This document shows positions 40,494-49,548 of a DNA stretch of 64,000 nucleotides, piece by piece. The notes under the pieces were generated by a model that was not told the DNA's origin, did not search any database, and was given only the letters and a program-made list of their open reading frames with translations. The DNA comes from Microbacterium sp. MYb72. Its GTDB lineage: Bacteria; Actinomycetota; Actinomycetes; Actinomycetales; Microbacteriaceae. The first letter of the stretch is position 1. Each line of letters begins with the position of its first letter. Made by a program: the position numbers and the translations under genes. The DNA lies in NCBI RefSeq assembly GCF_002979415.1, contig NZ_PCOT01000017.1, forward strand, positions 22,545-86,544, given 5' to 3'.

Positions 40494-41939
40494 ATGTCCT
40501 CAGAGAAGAACTCCGCGACGCTGCAGAACTTCATCGGCGGCCGCTACGTGCCCGTGAACGGAGCGGGTCACCTGCCGCTCATCGACCCCGCGACCGAAGA
40601 GGTCTACGGGCAGCTGCCTTTGTCGGATGCGAGCGACGTCGACGCGGCCTACGCCGCGGCATCCGCCGCCTTCCCGCTCTGGCGCGACACCACGCCCGCC
40701 GACCGTCAGCTGGCGCTGTTCCGCATCGCCGACGAGATGGAGGCGCGTGCGGAGGAGTTCGCCGACCTGGAGTCGCAGGACACCGGCAAGCCGCGCGCGA
40801 GCCTCGTGGCCGATGAGATCGTGCAGTCGATCGACCAGCTGCGCTTCTTCGCCGGAGCCGCCCGCAGCCTCGAGGGGCGGGCCGCCGCGGAGTACATGGC
40901 CGGCCACACGTCCTTCGTGCGGCGCGAGCCCGTCGGCGTGATCGGGCAGGTCACCCCGTGGAACTACCCGCTCAACATGGCGGTGTGGAAGATCGCCCCC
41001 GCGCTCGCCGCCGGCAACACGGTCGTGCTCAAGCCTGCAGAGTCGACTCCGCTCACCACGCTGCTGCTCGCCGAGATCGTGGCGATGCACACCCCCGGCG
41101 GCACGCTCAACGTCGTGCTGGGCGACCGTGACACCGGTGTGGCCCTGGTCGAGCATCCTGTTCCGCAGATGGTCGCGATCACGGGTTCGGTCCGCGCGGG
41201 CATGGCCGTCGCACGGTCGGCCGCGAACGACGTCAAGCGCGTGCACCTGGAGCTCGGCGGCAAGGCCCCGGCGATCGTGTTCCCCGGCGCCGACATCGCG
41301 AAGGCGGCATCCGGCATCGTCACGGGCGCCTTCTTCAACGCCGGGCAGGACTGCACCGCCGCGACCCGCGTGCTCGTGCACTCGTCGATCCACGACGAGC
41401 TCGTCGCCGCTCTGGTGGAGAAGACGAAGACGGATGCCCGCACCGGGGGTCCGCGTGAGGAGGGCGTGCTCTACGGGCCGCTGTCGAGCGCGGCGCAGCT
41501 CGCGCAGGTGCAGGGCTTCGTCGACCGGCTCCCCGCGCACGCGAAGATCGAGGTCGGCGGCAAGCGACAGGGGGATGCCGGGTACTTCTTCGAGGCCACG
41601 ATCGTGTCGGGGATGCAGCAGGACGACGAGGCCGTGCAGGGCGAGATCTTCGGCCCCGTGCTGACGGTGCAGTCCTTCGAGACCGACGAGGAGGCGCTCG
41701 CGCTGGCGAACGGCGTGGACTACGCGCTCGCGTCGTCGGTGTGGACGACCGATCACGCGCGGGCCATGCGCTTCTCGCGTGACCTCGACTTCGGCTGCGT
41801 GTGGATCAACACGCACATCCCGTTCGTGTCGGACATGCCGCACGGCGGCTTCAAGCACTCCGGCTACGGCAAGGACCTGTCGCAGTACGGCTTCGACGAC
41901 TACACGCGCATCAAGCACGTCATGACCGCGCTCGACTGA
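40494..41939 (+). CDS. Aldehyde dehydrogenase, gamma-aminobutyraldehyde type
   Basis: A 481-residue NAD(P)-dependent aldehyde dehydrogenase. Conserved PWNYPLNMAVWKIAPALAAGNTVVLKPAE, catalytic Glu in LELGGKAP (about 253) and catalytic Cys in NAGQDCTAATR (about 287), then EIFGPVLTV. The FFNAGQDCTAATR and SGYGKDLSQYGFDDYTRIKHVM end are characteristic of aminobutyraldehyde (PatD-type) dehydrogenases. It should oxidise 4-aminobutanal or its glutamyl form, the product of the neighbouring amine oxidase. Under the divergent Lrp/AsnC regulator. Confidence 0.85.
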   Translation: MSSEKNSATLQNFIGGRYVPVNGAGHLPLIDPATEEVYGQLPLSDASDVDAAYAAASAAFPLWRDTTPADRQLALFRIADEMEARAEEFADLESQDTGKPRASLVADEIVQSIDQLRFFAGAARSLEGRAAAEYMAGHTSFVRREPVGVIGQVTPWNYPLNMAVWKIAPALAAGNTVVLKPAESTPLTTLLLAEIVAMHTPGGTLNVVLGDRDTGVALVEHPVPQMVAITGSVRAGMAVARSAANDVKRVHLELGGKAPAIVFPGADIAKAASGIVTGAFFNAGQDCTAATRVLVHSSIHDELVAALVEKTKTDARTGGPREEGVLYGPLSSAAQLAQVQGFVDRLPAHAKIEVGGKRQGDAGYFFEATIVSGMQQDDEAVQGEIFGPVLTVQSFETDEEALALANGVDYALASSVWTTDHARAMRFSRDLDFGCVWINTHIPFVSDMPHGGFKHSGYGKDLSQYGFDDYTRIKHVMTALD

Positions 41940-41942
41940 TCC

Positions 41943-42098
41943 CGTTTCGTCACTTCGACTCGCTGCGCTCGCTCAGTACGGCGCTCGGTCGCTGCGCTCC
42001 TCGCTCAACGACCGGGTGGCGGTACCCCGACCGGGCGGCGGTGACCCGCGGGTGTGGTGGCCCCGCGGGTCGTTGAGCGAGCGGAGCGAGACGAAACG
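41943..42098. repeat. Long imperfect inverted repeat, REP-like, between convergent genes
   Basis: The right side (GTCGTTGAGCGAGCGGAGCG followed by AGACGAAACG, 42069-42098) is complementary to a left arm near 41943-42016 that starts CGTTTCGTC and contains CTCGCTGCGCTCGCTCA and CTCGCTCAACGACC. The left side looks like two partial copies. Palindromes with this GAGCGAGCGGAGCGAG core recur in actinobacterial intergenic regions; here it can act as a bidirectional terminator. Confidence 0.6.
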
Positions 42099-42116
42099 CG
42101 GTGAGGTGCGAGCGGG

Positions 42117-42836
42117 TCAGTCGTTCGACGACCGGCGCAGTGCGCGGGTGGTCTGCTCCATCGCCTCGGCGGATTCGGCGACGATCGCCCGCATGGCCGA
42201 CTCGGCGCGCTCGGCATCCCTCGACTGCACCCCGGCGGCGACCTCGCCGTGCAGGCGCAGCGCCTCCGGATCCGCGACGTCCGGCATCAGGTCGTGGTGC
42301 GTCCTGCCCTCGAGGACCGCGACGACGATCGGCGACAGGCTGCTGAGCATGACGTTGTGCGAGGCCTGGAGCAGCGTGGTGTGGAAGTCGATGTCGTGGG
42401 CGAGGTACTCGTCGGTGTCGGCGGCGCGTGAGGTCGACGACATCCCGATGACCGCAGCGGTCAGCGCACCGCACTGCGCCGGAGTCGCGTGCAACGCGGC
42501 GAGCCGGGCGGCGACGGGCTCGACGGCGCTGCGGAGCTCGCTGAGGCTCTGCAGCAGCTCGGCGCGCCGCGGTCCGTCGAGCCGCCACCGCAGCACGCGC
42601 TGGTCGTAGGGGCTCCACGTCTCCGGCGGCTGCACGATGATGCCGACGCGCTGGCGCGACGCGACCATGCCGAGCGATTCGAGCACGCGCACCGCCTCGC
42701 GGATCGCGCTGCGTGAGGCGCCGAACTCGGCCACGGCGTCGTCCATGATGATCCGGCTGCCGGGGGTGCGGCGCTCGGCGCCGATGTCCGCACCCCAGCG
42801 CTCGACGATCACATCGTGCAGAGCGTTCTGAGGCAT
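42117..42836 (-). CDS. GntR/FadR-type regulator of gluconate genes
   Basis: A 239-residue protein. N-terminal GntR winged helix (SRIIMDDAVAEFGASRSAIREAVRVLESLGMVASRQRVGIIV) and C-terminal FCD domain with the metal/ligand histidines (HDIDFHTTLLQASHN and HGEVAAGVQSRD). Divergent from gluconate permease and kinase, hence the likely gluconate-responsive repressor. Its start is marked by TACCAT six bases upstream (leaderless) and by a small palindrome TGAGGC-ATG-GCCTCA spanning the ATG. Confidence 0.85.
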   Translation of the reverse strand: MPQNALHDVIVERWGADIGAERRTPGSRIIMDDAVAEFGASRSAIREAVRVLESLGMVASRQRVGIIVQPPETWSPYDQRVLRWRLDGPRRAELLQSLSELRSAVEPVAARLAALHATPAQCGALTAAVIGMSSTSRAADTDEYLAHDIDFHTTLLQASHNVMLSSLSPIVVAVLEGRTHHDLMPDVADPEALRLHGEVAAGVQSRDAERAESAMRAIVAESAEAMEQTTRALRRSSND

Positions 42837-42848
42837 GGCCTCATGGTA
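42829..42848 (-). promoter_or_regulatory. Leaderless-type promoter and palindrome at the gntR start
   Basis: Minus strand TACCAT (42843-42848), six bases, ATG. TGAGGC-ATG-GCCTCA (42829-42843) is a perfect inverted repeat centred on the start codon and could be a repressor site. Confidence 0.5.
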
Positions 42849-42909
42849 GGGGAAAGACCCGATGTTTGCATCCGCTCACGCAAGCGGAGCAGATAATCCC
42901 GCACAGATC

Positions 42910-42948
42910 TTGAAATAGTCAGATTATTTAGGTACCGTACTCGTAAAT
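42910..42948 (+). promoter_or_regulatory. Probable promoter/operator of the gluconate operon
   Basis: TTGAAA (42910-42915), 17 bases, TACCGT (42933-42938) is an acceptable -35/-10 pair. ATTTA (42926-42930) and TAAAT (42944-42948) form a spaced inverted repeat around the -10, which contains GGTACC. A local AT-rich spot in a GC-rich region. Confidence 0.5.
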
Positions 42949-43001
42949 ATCAGACGGAAGCGCCGTGGCTCTCGGACAGTGCTTCCCCCATGGGAGGAAC
43001 A

Positions 43002-44408
43002 ATGATGGTTCCCTTGACACTGCTGAAGACGGCGGACCCTGCCCCGATCGTCCCCGTCGGCTCGGACGCCCAGCTCATCACCGCCGCACTGATCGGCTTC
43101 GCCGTGATCATCGTCCTGATCACCTGGCTGAAGGTGCATCCCTTCCTCGCCCTGACGATCGGCGCACTCGGCGTCGGCATCGGCGCGGGTATGGCCACCG
43201 GCCAGGCGCTCACCAGCTTCTCCAACGGCTTCGGCTCGACCATGGGCGGCGTCGGCGTGTTGATCGCCCTCGGCGCGATGTTCGGCAAGCTGCTCGCCGA
43301 CTCCGGCGGCGCGGATCGCGTCGTCGACACCCTCGTCTCGCGGTCGAGCAAGAGGGCACTGCCCTGGACGATGGGCGTCGTCGGCGCCGTGATCGGTCTG
43401 CCGATGTTCTTCGAGATCGGCCTCGTGCTGCTCATCCCGGTGATCATCCTCGTCGCCCGCCGCTCGGGCGTCGCGCTGATGAAGATCGCCATCCCCACCC
43501 TCGCCGGCCTCTCCGCGATGCACGGTCTCGTGCCCCCGCACCCCGGACCGCTGATCGCGATCGACGCCCTCGGCGCGAACCTCGGCCTCACCCTCGCGTT
43601 CGGCGTGATCATCGCGATCCCGACGATCATCATCGCGGGCCCCGTCTTCAGCGGGTTCGCCGCGAAGTGGGCTCCCGTGCCCGTGCCCGACATGTTCCTC
43701 ACCGCCGAGGACAAGGGCGAGGACGTCACGCAGCGCCCGCGCCCCTCCTTCGCCGCCGCGCTCTCCAGCATCCTGCTTCCGGTCGTGCTCATGATGGGCA
43801 AGGCGCTCGCCGCGGTCATCGCGCCCGACTCGACGGATGCCTGGAAGGTCGTGCTCGACTTCGTCGGCACCCCCGCGATCGCGCTGCTCATCACGCTGAT
43901 CTTCGGCATCTTCGTGCTCGGCGCCGGCGGGAAGATGAACCGCACCAGCGTCGCGCACTCCCTGGAGAGCAGCCTCCCGCCGATCGCCGGCATCCTCCTC
44001 ATCGTGGGTGCGGGCGGCGCGTTCAAGCAGGTCCTCATCGACACCGGCATCGGCGAGGTCATCACCAGGGCCGTGCTCGAGAGCGGGGTCTCGGTGCTGC
44101 TGCTCGGCTGGCTCGTCGCCGTGCTCGTGCGCATCGCCACGGGCTCAGCCACGATCGCCACGATCACGGCGGCCGGTCTCATGACCTCCGCCGCGTCGAC
44201 GCTCCCCGGCCCGGAGGTCGCCCTCCTCGTGCTCGCGATCGGCTCCGGCTCGGTGTTCCTCTCGCACGTGAACGACGCCGGGTTCTGGCTCGTCAAGCAG
44301 TACCTCGGAACGAGCCTGCCGCAGACGTTCAAGACCTGGACGGTGCTGGAGTGCCTGATCTCGGTCGTCGGCCTCGCCGGCGTGCTGCTCCTGGATCTGG
44401 TGGTCTGA
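43002..44408 (+). CDS. Gluconate:H+ symporter, GntP family
   Basis: A 468-residue inner-membrane carrier with about twelve helices. GntP signatures: LKVHPFLALTIGALGVGIGAGM, NGFGSTMGGVGVLIALGAMFGKLLADSGGADR, PMFFEIGLVLLIPVI, and HGLVPPHPGPL. It imports gluconate for the kinase encoded two bases after its stop. The start is ATG 43002 or the adjacent ATG 43005; GGGAGGA lies just upstream and favours the second by spacing. Controlled by the divergent GntR. Confidence 0.9.
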   Translation: MMVPLTLLKTADPAPIVPVGSDAQLITAALIGFAVIIVLITWLKVHPFLALTIGALGVGIGAGMATGQALTSFSNGFGSTMGGVGVLIALGAMFGKLLADSGGADRVVDTLVSRSSKRALPWTMGVVGAVIGLPMFFEIGLVLLIPVIILVARRSGVALMKIAIPTLAGLSAMHGLVPPHPGPLIAIDALGANLGLTLAFGVIIAIPTIIIAGPVFSGFAAKWAPVPVPDMFLTAEDKGEDVTQRPRPSFAAALSSILLPVVLMMGKALAAVIAPDSTDAWKVVLDFVGTPAIALLITLIFGIFVLGAGGKMNRTSVAHSLESSLPPIAGILLIVGAGGAFKQVLIDTGIGEVITRAVLESGVSVLLLGWLVAVLVRIATGSATIATITAAGLMTSAASTLPGPEVALLVLAIGSGSVFLSHVNDAGFWLVKQYLGTSLPQTFKTWTVLECLISVVGLAGVLLLDLVV

Positions 44409-44410
44409 TC

Positions 44411-44998
44411 ATGACGACGACGAACGGACAGGACGCCGTGCAGACCCCGCCGGACCCGCCCATCGTGCTGGTGGTGATGGGTGTCTCCGGATCGGGCAAG
44501 TCCACCGTGGCCGGCATGCTCGCCGGACGGCTGGGCTGGGACCTCGAAGAGGGCGACGATCTCCACCCCGCGGCGAACGTCGCCAAGATGGCCGCCGGGG
44601 TGCCCCTCACAGACGAGGACCGGTGGCCGTGGCTGGAGCGGATCGCCGCGTGGATACAGCTGCACACGGCATCCGGAACCCCCGGGATCGTGACCTGCTC
44701 TGCGCTGCGCCGCGTCTACCGGGACCGGCTCAGCGGACCGGGCGTCGCCTTCGTCCATCTCGACGGCACGCGCGAGACGATCGCGAACAGGCTCAGCACC
44801 CGCTTCGACCACTTCATGCCGCAGAGCCTGCTGGGCTCGCAGTTCGCGACCCTGGAGCCGCTCGAGCCCGACGAGGAGGGCATCGTCGTCGACCTCGGCC
44901 GCGGCCCGAAGGACGAGGTCAAGGAGATCATGCGTCGCCTTCAGCTGTCGCCGCTCCCCGCGCCGGAGTACACCGACGAGGGGATGCTGGCCGACTGA
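44411..44998 (+). CDS. gntK: Gluconokinase
   Basis: A 195-residue P-loop kinase. Walker A is GVSGSGKST (Lys about 30). EEGDDLHPAANVAKMAAGVPLTDEDRWPWLERI and TCSALRRVYRDRL are the hallmark gluconokinase segments, followed by FMPQSLLGSQFATLEPLEPDE. It phosphorylates gluconate to 6-phosphogluconate, feeding the pentose phosphate pathway. Start at the first ATG after the symporter stop. A very strong hairpin ends the unit. Confidence 0.92.
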   Translation: MTTTNGQDAVQTPPDPPIVLVVMGVSGSGKSTVAGMLAGRLGWDLEEGDDLHPAANVAKMAAGVPLTDEDRWPWLERIAAWIQLHTASGTPGIVTCSALRRVYRDRLSGPGVAFVHLDGTRETIANRLSTRFDHFMPQSLLGSQFATLEPLEPDEEGIVVDLGRGPKDEVKEIMRRLQLSPLPAPEYTDEGMLAD

Positions 44999-45013
44999 GG
45001 CCCGCTCCGACGG

Positions 45014-45068
45014 GACCGACGAGTCTCGCACGGGCGCCGTGACCGACGCCCGTGCGAGACTGTCGGTC
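45014..45068 (+). terminator. Strong hairpin terminator after gluconokinase
   Basis: Perfect 15-base arms (AGTCTCGCACGGGCG and complement) around a 10-base loop, extended by an outer GACCGAC/GTCGGTC stem with a one-base bulge: about 22 pairs in all. It argues against the GTG at 45039, inside the loop, as the start of the next gene. Confidence 0.85.
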
Positions 45069-45125
45069 GTGGCGGAACGCCGGCCGAGAGCACCCGCCGG
45101 CCGGCGAGGAGGGGGACGCGTCGAC

Positions 45126-47759
45126 ATGGGGATCTTCAGCCTGCTCGAAGAGGCGCGAGCACGCATCGACGAGGGCGAGCAGGGGGCGGCGCGCGCCCTG
45201 CTGGTCGAAGGACTCGCAGGGGCGACATCCGCGACCGGCGCCGACGAGGCGTGCGCTCTCGCCGAGGCGACCGGACTGCTCATCGGACTCGACGTGGAGA
45301 TCGAGCAGCCGGAGACGATCGATCGCCACCTGGAACGCCTGGCCGCTCTCACCGATGGCGTCGACGACGAGCGCACGGCGGAGGCGCTGGCGTACGCGGA
45401 GCTCCCGCGGATCGAGTTCGTGCACGGTCTGGACGACGTCGATCCGGTGCTGCACGTGGAGGTGCTCCAGCGCGCCGTCGCCCTCGACGCCCGCTGGCGC
45501 GACTCCCCGCATGCGGGCGTCCGGCGGGCAGCCGCCGAGGCCGCGCTGACCGCGCAGATGATCCGCAAGTGGCTGGGGCAGTCGCCCTCGTCCATCGCCG
45601 TGGCTCTCGACGAGCTCGCCCTCCGCCTCGGCGGAGAGGCCGACCAGCGGTCGGCGTCGATCAGGCTCGAGGCGATGTTCACCGCCTCGCGGCTGCGCGT
45701 CGAGAACGACCTCGACCTCTCCGGTGTTCCCGAGGTGCTCGATCTGGTCGTACGGGAGGCGCGCTCCGGTCCCGGCTCCGCGGGATTCGCCCTCGACGCC
45801 GCGCTGCTCCTCGCCGACATCGCGATCGCCGAGGGCGCTCCGGCGCTCGAGGCCGTCGCCCCCGTGAGGCGGCTGCTGGCAGACGGGCTCGGCGAACCAG
45901 GGGTGCAGCGCGCGCGGCGCGAGACCCGGCACCTGGAGGAGATCCTCGATCGTCTCGACGGAGCGGATCGGGATGCCGTCGCCGCCGAGGAGTGGTCTGC
46001 TCTCCTCGGGCGGTACGCAGCGGACGCCGACGCCGATGCGCGCTCCCTCGTCCTCTCCGATCTCCTTCGCCACGTCGGCCCCACCGCGTATGCGACGGCA
46101 TCCGGTCTCGCGCTGCTGCGCGAGGCCGACCGGGTGTTCCTGTCGGACGACGACCCGCGGTCGGCCCTCGCCCGGTTCGGCGTCGCGGCGCGCATCGCGA
46201 GCGTGCTCGGCCATCCCGATGGAGCGACGGCGGCGCGCGAGCCCTCGTCTCCCGAGCGAGACCCCGTGGCGGCCGTGGCCGCGTCCTTCGCCGTGGAGGA
46301 GAGGTTCGCCGCCTTCTGGGACGACGTCGAGACGGTGCCGATGATGGCCGCGCTGCTCCTCGACAGGGCGCTCCGGCAGTCCGATCTCGGCGGGCGGGAC
46401 GATGCGCTGTCGACGCTCGCCCGGCTCTCCGCGAACGTGCGGTCGACGGGGCGCGACATCGCCAGGTCGGAGCGCGTGCAGGCGGGGTACTGGGAGAGCA
46501 GGTTCCTCCGTGATGCCGGACAGCAGGACGCATCCCGGAAGGCGATCGACGAGGTTCTCGCCGAGTTCTCCGCGGACCCGTCCGGCGACGTGCGCCGGTG
46601 GGCGGCGAACGCGCTGTGGTCGGCGTGGCGCTCCGATCTCACAGGGCAGACCGAATCGAGGGAGCTGCGGCGCCTCTTCGCCGAACGATTCGCCGACGAC
46701 CCCGACGTGAGGATCCGCCGACTCGACGCGACCAGGATGCTCGGCGACGCGGTGGAGTCGCATGAGCAGGGGAGCACGGGCGCGGCGATCGACCTGCTCC
46801 GTGCGCTCGACGCCCGCTTCGGCGACGCCGACGACGACGACATCCAGGACACGGTCCGCCGTGCCCGCGAGAACCTCCGGATCCTCTCGCTGATGCCGGG
46901 GGCGGATGCCGCGTCCGGTGATGCGGCGACCGAACGGTACCGGTCGCTGCGAGATCGTCTCTACGCCGCCGACGAGCTCGCCGAGAAGGGGCGGGTCGCC
47001 GAGGCGGAGGGCCTCTGGAGGGGCGTCGTCGAGGAGAGCGCCGGAACAGACGACGTCGATGTCGCGATGCTGCGGCTCGCGGCGCTGGACGCCTGGGCGG
47101 GCTGGCTCCAGGACGCCAAGTACTGGGAGCAGGTCGCGACGCTGGCGCGCCAGGCGACCGTCATCCGGGCAGGGAGCGACCTCCGCGCCGAGCGCGTGCA
47201 GGCCCGCGCGTACCTCCGGCTGGGCATGGCGCTCGGAGCTCTCGGGGACCCTCGCGGGGCGATCGCGGCGTACGAGGCGCTCGATGCGCTCGCCGAGGGG
47301 GAGACAGACGGAGAGCTGGCGACGACGCGCCAGCAGGGCGTCTACAACCGCGCCATCATGATCGACGAGATCGGCGACGTCGCCGGCGCTCTCGCCGCCT
47401 ACGAGCACGTCGTCGCCGTGCACGGGCAGTCGGTCGACACGGCATCCGGTCGGCTCCGCTGCGCGAAGGCGCTCCGCAACCAGGCGATCCTCTTCGGAGG
47501 GCTCGGGCGCACGGCGGAGGCCGCCGGAGCGCACCGCCGGGTGCTCGACATCGGTGCGGGCACCGCCGACGCCGACCTGATGGTGCGCGTCAGGGCGTCG
47601 GCGTTCGATCTCGCCGCGTGCTTCGCGGCGCTCGGCGATCACGCCTCGGAGGCCGCGACCTACGCCTGGATCCGCTCCGCCCCGCATCTCGGCCTCTCCG
47701 CGGCGGAGGTCCGTTCCGCGGCGCGTGCGGAGAAGGCCGCGCGGCGACGAGCGCGCTGA
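45126..47759 (+). CDS. Large helical-repeat (TPR-like) protein, unknown function
   Basis: An 877-residue, very acidic, cytosolic protein made almost wholly of short amphipathic helices rich in Ala, Leu, Arg and Glu. Segments such as AEGLWRGVVEESAGTDDVDVAMLRLAALDAWAGWLQ and GALAAYEHVVAVHGQSVDTASGRLRCAKALRNQA look like degenerate tetratricopeptide repeats, clearest in the last ~250 residues. No enzyme motif is visible. ATG 45126 has a GGAGGGGGA ten bases upstream. It lies alone after the gluconate terminator; the function is unknown, a protein-binding scaffold being the usual guess for such solenoids. Confidence 0.75.
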   Translation: MGIFSLLEEARARIDEGEQGAARALLVEGLAGATSATGADEACALAEATGLLIGLDVEIEQPETIDRHLERLAALTDGVDDERTAEALAYAELPRIEFVHGLDDVDPVLHVEVLQRAVALDARWRDSPHAGVRRAAAEAALTAQMIRKWLGQSPSSIAVALDELALRLGGEADQRSASIRLEAMFTASRLRVENDLDLSGVPEVLDLVVREARSGPGSAGFALDAALLLADIAIAEGAPALEAVAPVRRLLADGLGEPGVQRARRETRHLEEILDRLDGADRDAVAAEEWSALLGRYAADADADARSLVLSDLLRHVGPTAYATASGLALLREADRVFLSDDDPRSALARFGVAARIASVLGHPDGATAAREPSSPERDPVAAVAASFAVEERFAAFWDDVETVPMMAALLLDRALRQSDLGGRDDALSTLARLSANVRSTGRDIARSERVQAGYWESRFLRDAGQQDASRKAIDEVLAEFSADPSGDVRRWAANALWSAWRSDLTGQTESRELRRLFAERFADDPDVRIRRLDATRMLGDAVESHEQGSTGAAIDLLRALDARFGDADDDDIQDTVRRARENLRILSLMPGADAASGDAATERYRSLRDRLYAADELAEKGRVAEAEGLWRGVVEESAGTDDVDVAMLRLAALDAWAGWLQDAKYWEQVATLARQATVIRAGSDLRAERVQARAYLRLGMALGALGDPRGAIAAYEALDALAEGETDGELATTRQQGVYNRAIMIDEIGDVAGALAAYEHVVAVHGQSVDTASGRLRCAKALRNQAILFGGLGRTAEAAGAHRRVLDIGAGTADADLMVRVRASAFDLAACFAALGDHASEAATYAWIRSAPHLGLSAAEVRSAARAEKAARRRAR

Positions 47760-47789
47760 CGCCGTTCGTCTGACGCCGGCGTCGTCCGT

Positions 47790-48314
47790 TCAGCGCAGCG
47801 GGTCCTTGACGCGGCGGTGCTCCGCGAGCGACTGGTCGGGGCGCTGCTCGACCTTGGTCGCGCCGTCGGCGATCCAGCCGTGCGCCGCGTAGAAGGCGTC
47901 TGCCCTGTCGTTGCCGTCGAGCACCCACAGGTAGGCGCGGGTGTGCCCGGCATCCGCGATGACCTTCTCCGCAGCGGTGAGCAGGGCGTGGCCGACGCCG
48001 GTCGACCACGCGGAGGGGTCGGCGTAGATGCCGTACACCTCGCCGTCGGCCAGCCCGTCGTCGTCGCGCCCCGAGCCGAACGAGGTCCAGCCGATGACGG
48101 CGCCGTCGCGGACGGCGACGAGGATGCCGAGCCCGGTCGGCAGCGGTTCGGCGACGAAGCGCCGCCACCCCGCCGCGCGCTCCTCGATGGAGAGGCCGTC
48201 GAGGAGCTCCTGCGGCATGAGCCCTCGATACGCGACCTGCCAGGAGCGCACGTGCACGGCGGCGACCTCGTCGGCGTCGTCGATCTGTGCCTCGCGGATC
48301 ACCAGCTGCGTCAT
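47790..48314 (-). CDS. GNAT family N-acetyltransferase
   Basis: A 174-residue protein. IREAQIDDADEVAAVHVRSWQVAYRGLMPQELLDGLS is the common GNAT N-terminus; GEVYGIYADPSAWSTGVGHALLTAAEKVIADAG carries the acetyl-CoA loop (usually Q/RxxGxG/A, here STGVGHA), followed by YLWVLDGNDRADAFYAAHGW. It transfers acetyl groups to a small molecule or protein amine; substrate unknown. TAGGGT lies six bases before the ATG. It converges with the helical-repeat gene. Confidence 0.85.
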   Translation of the reverse strand: MTQLVIREAQIDDADEVAAVHVRSWQVAYRGLMPQELLDGLSIEERAAGWRRFVAEPLPTGLGILVAVRDGAVIGWTSFGSGRDDDGLADGEVYGIYADPSAWSTGVGHALLTAAEKVIADAGHTRAYLWVLDGNDRADAFYAAHGWIADGATKVEQRPDQSLAEHRRVKDPLR

Positions 48315-48326
48315 CCGTCCACCCTA
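48315..48326 (-). promoter_or_regulatory. Leaderless-type promoter of acetyltransferase gene
   Basis: Minus strand TAGGGT, then GGACGG, then ATG. Confidence 0.55.
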
Positions 48327-48414
48327 AGGGAGGCGGATCGGGCACGTGCAACACCCGTCGACAAGTACGACGCGATGTGTCAGGCTGATCGAAGTCGACT
48401 CCCGGGGGATCACC

Positions 48415-49548
48415 ATGGCCAGGCCGATCGCAGGTCCGCAGTCTCTGCTCCGCACGCTCAACGGGCGGGCGATCCTCGAGACCCTCGGGCGCAGGGGGCC
48501 GCAGACCCGCGCCGAGCTCATGGCCGCGACCGGCCTCTCGCGCACCGCCGTCACCCAGGTGCTGCGGATGCTCGAGGGCGCGGGCGCCGTCGTCCCCGCC
48601 GGCGTCGACCGTGAGACCAGGGGACCCGCGGCGAGCAGGGTGGCGCTGCATCCCCGCCTCGGCGTGGCCGCCGCCGTCCACGTCGACCACCATGCCGCGC
48701 ACGTCGCGCTCGTCGACCCGATGGGCGTCGTCAGAGCGGAGCAGCACGCGCCCTTCCCGCTCCGCGGCGACCGGGTCGAGCACATCACGGGCCTCATCGA
48801 TCAGTGCCTGCTGGCGGTGCAGGCGCCGCTGCGCCTCGTTGTCGTCGGAGTGCCGGGCATCGTCACGGCCGACGGCGGCATCCGCGACGACCAGGGCCCA
48901 GACGGCGGCGCGTTCAAGGCGGCCCTGATCTCCCAACTCGACTGCCCCGTGCGGGTGGAGAACGACGTCAACCTCGCCGCTCTCGCAGAGCTCACCTCGG
49001 GAGCGGGCGCCGAGCTCTCCAGCTTCGCGCTGCTGCTGCTCGACGACGGCCTCGGCGGGGGCATCGTGATCGACGGCATGCTGCACAGAGGCTTCTCCGG
49101 TGTCGCGGGGGAGGTCATGTACCTGCCGCAGACACCGCTGCCGATCGGCGCGCCCGTGCTGGGCGACGCGGTCGTGGGCGACCTGGCGCTGACGAACGGG
49201 CGCGACCCCTCGCTCACGCTCGACCAGCACCTCGACGCGGCCGCCGCCGGTGATGAGGCCGCGCTCGCGATGGCCGCCGAGATGGGGCGGCGCATCACCC
49301 TCGTCGCGGGCAGCGTCGCCCTCGTGCTCGACCCCGAGGCGTTCGTGCTGAGCGGATCGGCGGCGCACCCCGTGCTCGTCGACGCCGTGCAGTCCGTGGC
49401 CGACGCCTATGCCGCGCAGCTGCCCATGCGCTTCCTGGTCTCGTCGTTCGGGCCGGAGGCGCCGCTGGTCGGCGCGATCGGCGAGGCGGCATCCGCTCTC
49501 CGCACCACCGTGTTCAGCAGCGTCCTCCCCGACAGGAGCAGTCGATGA
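48415..49548 (+). CDS. ROK family regulator/sugar kinase-like protein
   Basis: A 377-residue protein. An N-terminal winged helix (LLRTLNGRAILETLGRRGPQTRAELMAATGLSRTAVTQVLRMLEGAGAV) is followed by a ROK domain (VPGIV, VENDVNLAALAEL, LLLLDDGLGGGIVIDGMLHRGFSGVAGEVMYL). The cysteine cluster found in many ROK proteins is not evident. Such proteins are sugar-responsive repressors. GGGGGAT precedes the ATG at 48415. Its stop overlaps the ChbG-type gene (ATGA), so it probably regulates the operon it heads. Confidence 0.85.
   Translation: MARPIAGPQSLLRTLNGRAILETLGRRGPQTRAELMAATGLSRTAVTQVLRMLEGAGAVVPAGVDRETRGPAASRVALHPRLGVAAAVHVDHHAAHVALVDPMGVVRAEQHAPFPLRGDRVEHITGLIDQCLLAVQAPLRLVVVGVPGIVTADGGIRDDQGPDGGAFKAALISQLDCPVRVENDVNLAALAELTSGAGAELSSFALLLLDDGLGGGIVIDGMLHRGFSGVAGEVMYLPQTPLPIGAPVLGDAVVGDLALTNGRDPSLTLDQHLDAAAAGDEAALAMAAEMGRRITLVAGSVALVLDPEAFVLSGSAAHPVLVDAVQSVADAYAAQLPMRFLVSSFGPEAPLVGAIGEAASALRTTVFSSVLPDRSSR

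Noticed and set aside
45039..45125. GTG at 45039 as the start of the helical-repeat protein
   Set aside because: It lies in the loop of a 22-pair terminator and has no ribosome site. The ATG at 45126 has a good one.
42950..46852. A 1300-codon minus-strand frame across gntP, gluconokinase and the helical-repeat gene
   Set aside because: Ser/Arg-rich composition typical of antisense shadows. It crosses three well-supported plus-strand genes and a terminator.
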